64,000 nucleotides of DNA from Phoronis australis. Taxonomy: Eukaryota > Phoronida > Phoronidae. Location: positions 10,644 to 74,643 of the forward strand of contig NMRA01000989.1 of NCBI GenBank assembly GCA_002633005.1, read 5' to 3'. The notes under the pieces were generated by a model. That model had not been told where the DNA came from and ran no database searches. It saw only the letters and a list, made by a program, of their open reading frames with translations. This document shows positions 36,301 through 46,314 of this stretch, one piece after another. The first letter of the stretch is position 1. The number at the start of each line of letters is the position of its first letter. The position numbers and the translations under genes were made by a program.

Positions 36301-39300
36301 ATAGCAAGTCCAGAACATATAACAATTAATCTTCCATTGCTAAAAAGATGCAGAATGCAGCCCTTGCTACTAAGTCATTATTATGCATGTTCAATACAAC
36401 GTTAGCTCAATTACATGATACAAATTCACTACGATACAAATTCACTACGATACAAATTCACTACGATACAAATTCACTACGATACAAATTCACTACGATA
36501 CAAATTCACTACGATACAAATTCACTACGATACAAATTCACTACGATACAAATTCACTACGATACAAATTCACTACGATACAAATTCACTATTAAGGCCA
36601 TGCACATGAAAACACTATAAACCCACCATCTGTTACAAAAAACAACTTTTGAATTTTTTGAAAGACCAAAAGTAACTTTCAAGTAACAAGTTGAGACCAA
36701 GTGAGGAGTGATGAGACCAAGTGAGGAGTGATGAGACCAAGTGAGGAGTGATGAGACCAAGTGAGGAGTGATGAGACCAAGTGAGGAGTGATGAGACCAA
36801 GTGAGGAGTGATGAGACCAAGTGAGGAGTGATGAGACCAAGTGAGGAGTGATGAGACCAAGTGAGGAGTGATGAGACCAAGTGAGGAGTGATGAGACCAA
36901 GTGAGGAGTGATGAGACCAAGTGAGGAGTGATGAGACCAAGTGAGGAGTGATGAGACCAAGTGAGGAGTGATGAGACCAAGTGAGGAGTGATGAGACCAA
37001 GTGAGGAGTGATGAGACCAAGTGAGGAGTGATGAGACCAAGTGAGGAGTGATGAGACCAAGTGAGGAGTGATGAGACCAAGTGAGGAGTGATGAGACCAA
37101 GTGAGGAGTGATGAGACCAAGTGAGGAGTGATGAGACCAAGTGAGGAGTGATGAGACCAAGTGAGGAGTGATGAGAGCAAGTGAGGAGTGATGAGACCAA
37201 GTGAGGAGTGATGAGAGCAAGTGAGGAGTGATGAGACCAAGTGAGGAGTGATGAGACCAAGTGAGGAGTGATGAGACCAAGTGAGGAGTGATGAAAACCA
37301 AAAGTTTAATTTAGTTTCTTTGATCATATGACAGAACACAGGCTTATAATCATGTTAAGAATAATTGAACTTAATTTCATTCATAGCACAAAATATGCAG
37401 GTCTTACCCTTAGGAACAATTCCAAGACGGCCTGAATATCGAGTCGATTTCTTTTTTTTAGCATATGCTGGAACATCCCATCATTTTCAAACAGTTTGTT
37501 TTCTGGAATACAGTCCACCATTTTGCTTGAGGTGACTTCCACATCTTCTTGCTCAAGATCTGACTCCTGACAGAAAAAAATAGTTCGCAGCCATAAAAAA
37601 ACAAAGAAGAAACTCAGAAAAATGTATTTTGGTGCTTAAAGTTATACACAATTTAAAGACAGAGCAAGATTTTTTAAAATTAAGTTTATACATCCAGTTT
37701 TTGTCTTAGTATATTCTGTCAAAGGAGTAAGTGAACAAGACTTTGAGATAAGCAAACGTAAAATGCCAATGTTTGCATTGATTTATCTCCAGAAGCTGGT
37801 GTGTTTTAAAACAAGAAATAGAACTGTAAAACCTGAAGCACTGAAAGCACAGCAGTGTCAGAAGACTTTCAAAAATGAAAACAGAACAGTTCCCACATCA
37901 CGGATTGTACTCTCAACAGTCTTTCATGAAGGTAAAAAAGCATTGTTTGAAAGTGAGGCTGCTAAGTGCTAATGCACTTCTAAGTGGAGTCAGATGTGTG
38001 AAGAATGGTTGCCCCATTCAGTTTACTCAGTTTCACACTTGTATTGCGACACTAAAACTTTAATAGTATCACAATGACAAATAGCAAACCAACCTTGGCC
38101 AAATGTCCTATAGAGGTGGGGTATTATGAGTAAATACCCCTTAAATATGAAATATAGGGATGGGAAAGGGATTTTGGCACAGTTTTATTAATTGTTTCAT
38201 GTGAAATGGTGGGTGTGAGAGAGAGTGTGCGTGATGTGTCCATAGAAAAATGTCTTTGAACTTGTCTGTTGTTTTGCAATAAATGTTTAAAAAGTACCAA
38301 AGAATAAAAGAGGGCACTGTGGCATTTCAAGAAGTTGGTATTTTGGCAATATTTTTACCCCAAACAGGTCAGACTTTACAGTAAAAGAAGTGAATAGGAA
38401 CAACATGGTAAAAACTGACTCAATTGTTCGTAAGCTGGCCAATGGCAACAGGAAAATAAAAATTCCCTCAAAAAAAAAAACAAACAAAAAACCTACCTCT
38501 CTTTGCAGCATTGTACACAGAATGTCCGAAACATCGGCACAGCAAACCTCGGTAATGGCATCATTTAGACTCCGTGAATACTTCAAAGAGTATTGAACGC
38601 AGATATCTTTGAGTTTATCTTCATCGGCAGTACACACCAGCTCGATAACATAAGGCTCATTTTTGGCTATGAGGCAACTATGGACATAGTCTGCCGTTAT
38701 GTTCACATAGTTGTCTGCAATATAATACAACAGCGCAACATTCCTGAGTTTGCTCTTCAATACTGAGAGGTAAAAACAAAAAACGGAAGGGCCACTGTCT
38801 ACATTGGCCACAGAAATATTCATCTTATGAAAGAATGAAATACAAACTGTACATTCACCAATACTTTTTCTATCTATTGCATCTTATTTGCACTCCCTAT
38901 AAGCAATGGTATGAATTAATGACTTAGCTTTGAACTGGCAAAGTTTGCTTATTGACAGAAACCACTACAATGATGTCGAAAAGATGACTTACAGATGTGA
39001 AACACTGCAGGAATCAGCAACTGTATATTGCATTAAATATTTTGCATAGTTAAGATAGATATTGATCTATCAAAAAAAAATAGAACTCGTTTTGCGGTTT
39101 TCCAATACTTACCTGCCTTGGAATGTTATGTTACACTAAACTACTTCAGAGGCCCATTAGCAAATTTAGTATAAAGTACACTATTGATTTTCACTTTTCC
39201 TCCCAATATCTGAAGGGCAATATATTTTGTAAAGCTACAAAACAAATTAAGTGAATATTAATAAATTTGAAGTGCTAACCTTCTGGGCTTGCAATGACCA

Positions 39301-39901
39301 ATGACAAAAAAAGGAAAATTTTCCAGGTGATGTATCATTCCACAAATAAATAGGTTAGTGTGATAGAAACACTTTTTGAGTTGTAAAATGTAACTGAAAT
39401 AAGCGCTTTTTGCACAAAACAGTCAAAATAATGATAAAAAGAGACAAAAACATGAAGAAACTGGAAATCAAATAAGAGGAAATCAAAACTAAAGAAGAGG
39501 AAATCCTCATAAAAGAAGAAAATTTCAAGCCCAGAATATTGTTGGTTACTTAATTTTTGAAATGAAACAGTGTGACAAAAGAGACTGCTGATTTAATCAG
39601 TTACTCAGTGTCTAATATAAAGTAAAATGATATTTGGAAAACATCTGCTGATTATTAAAATTCTGTGCTTTTCGAATCTGCATGCCAAGTATGCAATTTC
39701 TATTACAATTATTGCCAACAAACAATGAGACATTTATAAAGTCTAACAATCTTGCACACGCAAACCTTTGTTTATCCCACTTGCGAACACATCTTTCCAG
39801 TCAACAAAATCATTTGCGGCAAGAAGCTTGCTGTCACTTTCAGCACTGCCACGAGTTCTTGACTTCTGCTCAACAGTTTTGGACGAGTGGGAGCACCCCA
39901 T
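33365..39901 (-). CDS. Divergent annexin with N-myristoylation-type N-terminus
   Basis: Annexins bind phospholipid membranes, usually through calcium held in GxGT-(D/E) loops of four repeats. Coding exons on the - strand, 5' to 3': 39901-39766, 38762-38497, 37566-37408, 36260-36182, 33866-33751 and 33490-33365. All introns are GT-AG and phases agree, giving 293 residues. MGCSHSSKT at the start fits N-myristoylation at Gly2 with a palmitoylatable Cys3. Residues 31-67 are a shortened repeat 1 (FVDWKDVF; LKSKLRNVALL). Repeat 2 (about 70-134) has VIELVCTADEDKLKDICVQY and RSLNDAITEV. Repeat 3 (about 150-215) has MLKKRNRLDIQAVLELFL. Repeat 4 (about 224-293) has YHAEKIHNLM, LAFIVLSQNEKEIQGIKSRY and LLDML. 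Canonical GxGTD loops are replaced (IAKNEP, TSQDVTEQ). The 5' UTR is spliced (acceptor before 39907); its upstream exon was not found. The closest known parallel is myristoylated annexin A13, but orthology is unproven. Confidence 0.8.
34545..34694. repeat. Minisatellite, 37-bp unit, four copies
   Basis: The unit GGCTCTGAACTATGCTGTAT plus TTATCCTTAGTTAGGAT repeats four times perfectly, in the annexin intron between its fourth and fifth coding exons. Confidence 0.95.
35628..35834. repeat. Minisatellite, 52-bp unit, four copies
   Basis: A 52-bp unit starting GGATAAACATGTTGACAGCA repeats four times in the same annexin intron. The first copy differs by GATAGC and GTCACAT. Confidence 0.95.
36107..36177. 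repeat. Tandem repeat, 14-bp unit, five copies
   Basis: ACACAACTCAAGAC repeats five times. On the annexin strand it begins only about 5 bases after the donor of coding exon 4 (36182), so it forms the very start of that intron. Confidence 0.95.
36417..36590. repeat. Tandem repeat, 16-bp unit, about 11 copies
   Basis: GATACAAATTCACTAC repeats about 11 times without visible change, in the annexin intron between coding exons 3 and 4. The long open frames across it are repeat artefacts. Confidence 0.97.
36693..37294. repeat. Minisatellite, 20-bp unit, about 30 copies
   Basis: GAGACCAAGTGAGGAGTGAT repeats about 30 times. Two units, near 37174 and 37214, read GAGAGCAAG. The 20-bp unit keeps all three - strand frames open (LLTWSHHSSLGLITPHLVSS-type translation), which explains the apparent 260-codon frames. 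It ends about 114 bp from annexin coding exon 3. Confidence 0.98.
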
Positions 39902-39907
39902 ATTTGT

Positions 39908-42468
39908 CTGAAAAAAGTTCGAAATTATTAAAAGTGGCTTTCATTTCTTTATCTTCCAAAAACAGATATGCATTATAATTCAAAATTTTGACTACTAAGT
40001 AGGTTAATTTCCCAAAACGTTTTGTTAACATCAGTATAAGTTTCAGAGAAGAGCTGCTAACAACTGTCAATATGGTAAAATCTCACCAATTGTGGACAAA
40101 AATAATTGCCAAAAATTGATCTTTTCTCACTTTTGAAAGACTTCTAATATTGTGAATGCCCAGAATTCCTCAGAGCATTGTCAGATGGTGGCTAACTTAT
40201 AGAACTTATAACTGCTGCAGTATTTATTTTGTACTGAATATAAACTTTTTACTAAAAATTAGAATTTCACCACCACACTCTATCTTAAATTAGTGAAATT
40301 TTAAATGTACCTATTATGTGCAGGAAATTAATCTGATTCAGTCTTTCAGAAATAGGAAATGACTCTTTTGGCAATTAGGTGTATGCAAAATACGAGAAGA
40401 TAATTTCACACAAATTGTTTGTAATGTTGTAATGAAGGATACACAAAAAAGGCTATAACACCTACAGCACACTATCAGGTGTGCGTAGGAAAAAAGAAAC
40501 GGTACATAAATAAAAAAACAATGGTAACAATAACATTCAGCATATTTCACTTTATATAAACGTTCAAGATGAAATCTCTAAAACGCTAATACAGTTTTCT
40601 AAATTATTATCTCGTTTTAGTTTAATGCAACTTGCAAACCTGTTATAAATATCGTATTTTTATAGCCCCCTCATGCAAAAGTTGAACATTTTAAAAACAA
40701 TCCCTAACAGAGAGCAGTTGACAAAGCAAAGTATCTGAAAGTTTCAAATGAATCCTATAAACCACTTCTGGAATACCGGTAAGATGTTTGGAAGTTTGTC
40801 AAATTTGGGCAATTTAAGTGAAACACACTGAAGCAGAACAATTAAAACCAGTCAATCATTGACCTTCAAAAGGAATGATTTCAAAAATCCAAATATCGAC
40901 AGAAGCACACCAAGTTAGGACATAACATGGCAAGGGAAATGTTAGTTTTTCACTTTTTATGAAACACTATGTCATTTGTAAATTCATGCCATAGCTATCA
41001 CCAGGCAATGTCTTGATTAACTGTGGGCATTCACAGCGATTTTGGGACACTAAATGGTTACATGACAGGTGAAATTCATTTTGTCAAACATCTCAATAAA
41101 AATAACTTTTCAGGAAAATTTACTTTGCTTTTAGCATGATTAGTACCAAACAACATTTGGTGAAAATTTGAGTTTTTGTAATAATGGGGTTAGCCTCTGA
41201 AAAACGAAATATTGTAATTTCAGCAATTATTGTCCCAAACTGAAGATTTTTTTGTTATACTGTCTGAAATTGGTGAGAAAAAACTTATCGTTAATTGATT
41301 AAACTGCAACGCGATTACCCTGGCTAATAATGTACTGTACAAAGAGGAAACTTTCAAGAATATTTTAGTGTTGCTGTACTTTAAATGTATACAATATGTC
41401 GGCACTGCTCATCACATAACTTACATTGCAACAAATTTAAGTCTGGTCAAACAACCAGGCATTTACGCTAAATAAGAAGTTTGTGAAGAAACAAAAAAGA
41501 TCAGACATAAATCAACAATCCGCAGAACTTACAGTTCGAACTGTATCCCAGCTGTATAATGACACTTTACTTTCCCTGGCAGCAATGGGATCTTTTGCTC
41601 TTTCAAATATTCATGTCCCAGAGAAAACTTCGATATCTATCTCTATACTAAGACAGTCTCATGTCTTGACAACAGGGACTACAAACAGAAGCTGGGGAAA
41701 CGCAAACATTATACAGCAAATCTACACTGCCAAAACTTGATCTGGTCAAACACTGCTACTATAAAGGTGTTTGCTGGTAACCCATTGAATAAACAAGGAC
41801 CATTCACCTCAAAGTTAGGCACTATTTTCTTTAATTTTATGAACTCAGTCTGACTTTTTTGAATACATAACACAGAGACTGATATTTGAGAAATAGGAAG
41901 CACACAACCTTCAAACATCATAAAAAATCTCATTTGATTTCAAATCCAGAGGACAGTGGTTTTTTAAATTGAGGCAAGTCCATATCTCCATCTAACCGAA
42001 CTTTTTAGGAGGAATTCAATTTCAGACAGTTAGAAAAATCACCAATTTTAGCCTACAATATGTATCAATTTATTTTTGCCAGTGTTTTATTGTCGTAAAG
42101 TCATTGCTTATGTGGTAAGTGATCTATTACATAATGGGACCTTTATATCTTGACCACAGCAGGCACAAACCTATTGGCAAAGTACAAGGGGTTGTGAGAC
42201 TACTGTGTGTGAATGTGACTTAATCTCAAGATCACGTATGTGTGAACTTGGAACTGAATATTCATTTGGGCCATCAGGTGAAATTTTTTGTTCGGTGTAA
42301 AGAATTTTTTGAAATTATCGGCCTTATGATCACCCACTTTCTCTTTTAGTCTAATGTGTCAAAGAATCAGAGGAATATGTGAATGGTTAAACAAATTATT
42401 CTTTGGTCGACAATAGTTGAAAATGGATTGGTTAAAATTTACATTATTTTATTAACATGTATTTTGAT
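39908..42468. other. Annexin 5' flank, no coding exon recognised
   Basis: The annexin 5' non-coding exon should lie upstream of 39907 on the - strand. One candidate donor is GAACT|GTAAGTTCTG (on the - strand near 41529), but no decisive promoter or exon is seen. Nothing else is recognised. Confidence 0.3.
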
Positions 42469-42471
42469 TTA

Positions 42472-42954
42472 AGGCCCTTTCATATTGACTTAACTCCTAT
42501 CTGAGGGGAGCGTCGATGTAACTGGATCGTTCATACTGGCTTCGAACATCCGATAAGCGGTTGTGTGCCGCTGTCGTCATCGAAGTTATCGCAAGATAGC
42601 GTTGCACGCTAAGATTTTTTTCAATGTTTCAATTTGGAAACATTTACATGTGCTAAGTGACATTAAACTTATTTTAAATCGATTGGTTATTATTAGAGTA
42701 AAATATAAGCAGCTATTAGTGACGGCACTACCCCGTAACTGTTGACGATAACAGTGGCACCTGGCGATAACTTCGATTGGACCGGAGTTAAGTGTTCATA
42801 CTACACCGCAGTGTCGACGCTGTGGTCTTAAATCCACCTGTTAACTGCGATGTTAACTGGAGCTGTTAACTGCGATCCAGGACCGGAGTTAAGCATTCAT
42901 ACTGACCGCAACTCCCCAAACCATCGACGCGTCGACGTTAGTATGAAAGGTCCT
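42472..42954. mobile_element. Harbinger-like MITE, 483 bp, TTA target duplication
   Basis: Ends are AGGCCCTTTCATA and, in complement, AGGACCTTTCATA. TTA flanks both (42469-42471, 42955-42957), matching the 3-bp TWA duplication of PIF/Harbinger elements. Internal words such as GGACCGGAGTTAA(G) and TGTTAACTGCGAT recur. There is no transposase. Confidence 0.65.
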
Positions 42955-43429
42955 TTAGTGCAGTGCAAATTTTTATCAATGTGAACGTGATTATTAGAGT
43001 GAACTTGTCAAGTTTCCGTGTGTATTCCAAGTTCACGCATATGCGATCTTAAGATTAAGCACTATTCAAAGTTCACACACAACAAAATCGCCTGAATTTC
43101 TAATGGAATCAAGAAACTTCAATTTCAGTATTCCAAATTTCTGAGACTCTGAAACTAGAGAATTTTTACTGCATGTAGCAATGTGATACCCTTTTGGTTG
43201 TATTACAATACTGAGACAAGAATCTTAACATAAGGAATATGCTGTCATACTCCCCTGGCGTGAGCAATGTAAAAATGGCCAGTTGCCAATTTGGGCAACT
43301 GAATGAACGACTGCCGTTCAAAAAAAGTGTGGCTGCATGAGTATTTCCTCCAGCTGAAGAATTAAAGATAGCAAAGGCCTCTTGAGGTGTCCCTCTATGC
43401 GTAAAAGGTACTTATAACATGACTGATGG

Positions 43430-43955
43430 TTTAATCAGCATTACGGCATTCTCCTGTTAAAACCACCTTTTTGGGTTGTATAGCACAACAAGAAGTTGGG
43501 CAGATGACCGCTGTAGCCAATATCATACATGACTGATTAAGTTCATTCTGTTATTTATGGTTGGAGAGTCGACTCTCTCGATAATTGCTCTGATTTCCGA
43601 TAAGATCGTATCAAGCCTGACTGGCTGTGCTGTTAAAAATAAAAGTCAGAAAGTTATAAAATACTTGAACATAAACCAATAACATTTCTGAATTCTTCAT
43701 CAAATGTTGATCATGTTTAGTTTTTGAATTGCCAAAATTGCCAAACTACAACCAAAGTTACAAGCTAAGATAATCTATAGTGTCTGAACATATACCAAGG
43801 CACGTACTGGGTTTGACTGCCTTCATAAGCAGTTGGTTATAAGCCTGATAGATAATTGGCAAGCATGTTGTCATACCAGACAAAAGACTGTGCTGGGCAG
43901 TTAACAAAGGAGCTAGATGTTATCACACGCTTACAACCACTCTAAGTCTGAACGA
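43430..43955. repeat. Diverged tandem duplication, copy 1
   Basis: About 525 bp resembles 44515-44988 in the same orientation. Shared landmarks include GCATTCTCCTGTT, GATGACCGCTGTAGCCA, TTTATGGTTGGAG, GATAATTGCTCT and GACTGTGCTGGGCAGTTAAC. On the - strand the counterpart of the 70-codon open stretch of copy 2 contains at least two stops here. Confidence 0.8.
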
Positions 43956-44056
43956 GGGAGCGAATGAGTGTGAGGCATAATTCGCTAAAAAAACTTCCGG
44001 TGTATGAAGGCCCTTGTCTCTACTGAGACCAGTTGAGACAGTAGCATGTCAATCTA

Positions 44057-44057
<1 letters not shown>

Positions 44058-44113
<56 letters not shown>
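44058..44113. repeat. (TA)n microsatellite
   Basis: About 27 uninterrupted TA dinucleotides lie between the two copies of the diverged duplication. Confidence 0.97.
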
Positions 44114-44114
<1 letters not shown>

Positions 44115-44449
44115 CCTTGGAAGCTTATTTCAATCTTTTAGAACATGCCTCCAGTATACACGATATAACCAAAGAAAGGCCATTATACAGCAGTTCAGAT
44201 GCACCAAATGTCAGATATAGAAGTGCTGGAAGTCTAGCGAAATTTGCAATCTCCCCACTACGTAATGCGCCAGTCGATCCGTATTATTGACTTTTGGTTG
44301 ACCTTCACAGTCGGGGTCATTCATTGTCTGACCCACATCAAAAGTCAAGCAGCAAGTAATCACCGTCACTCATAGTGCCGGATTCCACTTGTACTAGGTA
44401 CAGTAGAGTTCAGTAACGTTAGAACCTAATGCTAAGACCTCGCTAAAGT

Positions 44450-44721
44450 TTAGCCAAAGTCAGGTGTTTTCAATTGAAATAAACGGCAATGTCTCACAAA
44501 GTCTTGCTTTAGTGAGGTGTTAGCTATTAAGACATTCTCCTGTTGAATGCAACTTGTTCGGTTGTATAGCAAAACAAAAAGTTGACCAGATGACCACTGT
44601 AGCCAGTATCTTACACAACTGATTAAGTCCATTCTGGCATTTATGGTTGGAGGCCCAGCTCTCTTTTGTTCGATAATTGCTCTAATCTCTGATAAGATCA
44701 TATCTAGCCTGCATAACTGGG
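44450..44721 (-). other. Possible exon in duplication copy 2, unrecognised
   Basis: On the - strand an acceptor-like tract (TTTTTAATAACACAG) opens at 44721 into a frame that stays open for about 90 codons: RLDMILSEIRAIIEQKRAG ... MDLISCVRYWLQWSSGQLF. Copy 1 at 43430-43640 keeps RLDTILSEIRAIIE but then has stops. The protein family is not recognised and a donor is not obvious. It could be a 5' exon, a captured gene fragment or chance. Confidence 0.25.
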
Positions 44722-44988
44722 CTGTGTTATTAAAAATAAAAGTTAAACTCAATAACATTTCTTAATTTGTGGTCAAATGCTGATCATATTTAGTTTTGGA
44801 ATCACCAAAATTGCCCTACTACAGCTGAAGTTAAAACAATTAACTGTCCGAACGTACAAACGCACGGGGTTAGACTGTGTTCACATGGTGGTCAGTTATA
44901 AGCATGTTGTGATACCAGGCAAAAGACTGTGCTGGGCAGTTAACAAAGGACCTTATCACAGGCTCACAACCCTCTATGTCTGCTAAAG
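44515..44988. repeat. Diverged tandem duplication, copy 2
   Basis: Second copy of the segment at 43430-43955, separated from it by about 560 bp that include the TA microsatellite. Small insertions and deletions and many substitutions show the duplication is not recent. Confidence 0.8.
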
Positions 44989-45409
44989 CCACTGAATGGG
45001 AGAATGCCCTAATCATGCACGCACCCAAGGGGACTTGGAGGGATTGAATGAGCCCCCCCATTTGATGAAGTGAGCACAAAAACGTCTACCTCAAAGCAAC
45101 AAAAACACCAAAAAAGCAGAAAACGAGACAAAAGTTGACTAAAAAGGCAGCAAATACTAAAATTCAGCAAATGCACGATTCAAAGCTCTAAAACACCCTG
45201 TGAATCTTAGTAAAAGTTCCAAATTCTCAAAAATTCAAGCCACCCCATTATTCAGGTTGGGTGCGAGAATGGCAATGGTTACTGAACTCACTGGGTTGGC
45301 AGCGACTTGCTACACATCTATATTTCAGTGTATGACACATATGCAGTGTTCCCTTCTTTGGATCAAAATAAGGTCATGTGGAGAATTTCTTACAACTATT
45401 ATTAAAAAC

Positions 45410-45635
45410 GCTTGGTCTATTTACACCGGACTTCTAGTCTATATACACTGTCACGACGTTTCGGTCGGTCTCTTCTCCGGCCATCGTCAGGTGTTCCCGC
45501 GTTCTTAGAAGAATGAGCACGGATACGTGGTACACTCATGGTGTGATTTTTTGTGCGAGGCAGGATTTGAACCCACAACTTCTGAAACTACAGATAATTC
45601 GAGTCCAGCACCTTAACCACTATACCACAGAGTAA
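45410..45635 (-). mobile_element. tRNA-derived SINE with a hammerhead-like motif in the body
   Basis: On the - strand the head (45634-45553) has a clear A box (TGGTATAGTGGTTAAGG) and B box (GGGTTCAAATCC). CTGGACTCGAATTA fits a Ser-type anticodon arm (CGA). The acceptor stem is poor, so it is a derived copy. The body then carries CTGACGATGGCCGG ... CCGACCGAAACGTC at 45490-45455. The 3' end is not sharply defined. Confidence 0.6.
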
Positions 45636-45967
45636 TATTTTATGTATTATCAATATTAAGGCAAAAGAGATCTGGTTTCAACATATAATAGCATCTATTT
45701 AACGATATGAACATACGTAGGTAGTAGCATTCACTATAAACATATTGGTGGCCATGATATGAAAACAGCTGACAGAGTGAAGCACTGAACTCATCATGTT
45801 ACAACGGCAGTGTGACGTCAGTAGCTGCTAAGTCAAAGTGTTGGGTCAAGATTCAGTTCCCACAAGAATGTCACATGACTGTGAGCTGTGCTACCAGAGT
45901 AAAGCATCATTGCATCCTGCACCATCTGTTTGTGGTAAAGGTTTTGGATGAGCGGGTACCTTTTGCC

Positions 45968-46314
45968 CGGGTGCCCGATTTTGAGGAAGTTACAAGTAAT
46001 CACGCCTATTAACAATCAAAAAGTCCACGGGACACAAAAATTACAAATTTCACTTGATTTCTTCCCATGCTATTTTGCAAGTGTCACGTGTCAGGTCACG
46101 CGCTTCTCTCAGTCTCGACGCTAACCTTAGCCTAACTCACGTGACTCAGTTGAAATATTTTGTGGTTATCGCGCGCGCGGTGAAAAAGTTAACAGTGACA
46201 AAAAAGGGGAGTTGGAATTCTTCTGCAAAGTCACCTTAATTCTAGTAGATACTTTATCAAAGATATGTGCACAAGCACTGAGCTATAGGAAGGATCACTG
46301 AAGAAAGTAAGCTC
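45968..46314. repeat. Dispersed repeat, copy 2
   Basis: Same-orientation match of the segment at 5771-6090, with small insertions (for example GACGCTAACCTTAGCC) and several substitutions. Confidence 0.7.

Noticed and set aside
36348-36620. Open frames with repeated YDTNSLRYKFTTIQIH-type peptides
   Set aside because: Artefact of the 16-bp tandem array.
36557-37339. Three overlapping open frames of 193-260 codons on the - strand
   Set aside because: They are produced entirely by the 20-bp tandem repeat, which lacks stops in three frames. The peptide is a perfect 20-residue repeat and lies in an annexin intron.
39113-39210. Possible extra annexin exon ending at a strong donor (CAAGGCAG|GTAAGT, - strand)
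   Set aside because: All phases compatible with the flanking exons contain stops before the donor.
44014-44220. Open frame with alternating Ile-Tyr residues
   Set aside because: Translation of the TA microsatellite.
45553-45634. Functional tRNA-Ser gene
   Set aside because: Internal promoter boxes are good but the acceptor stem does not pair and a SINE body follows.
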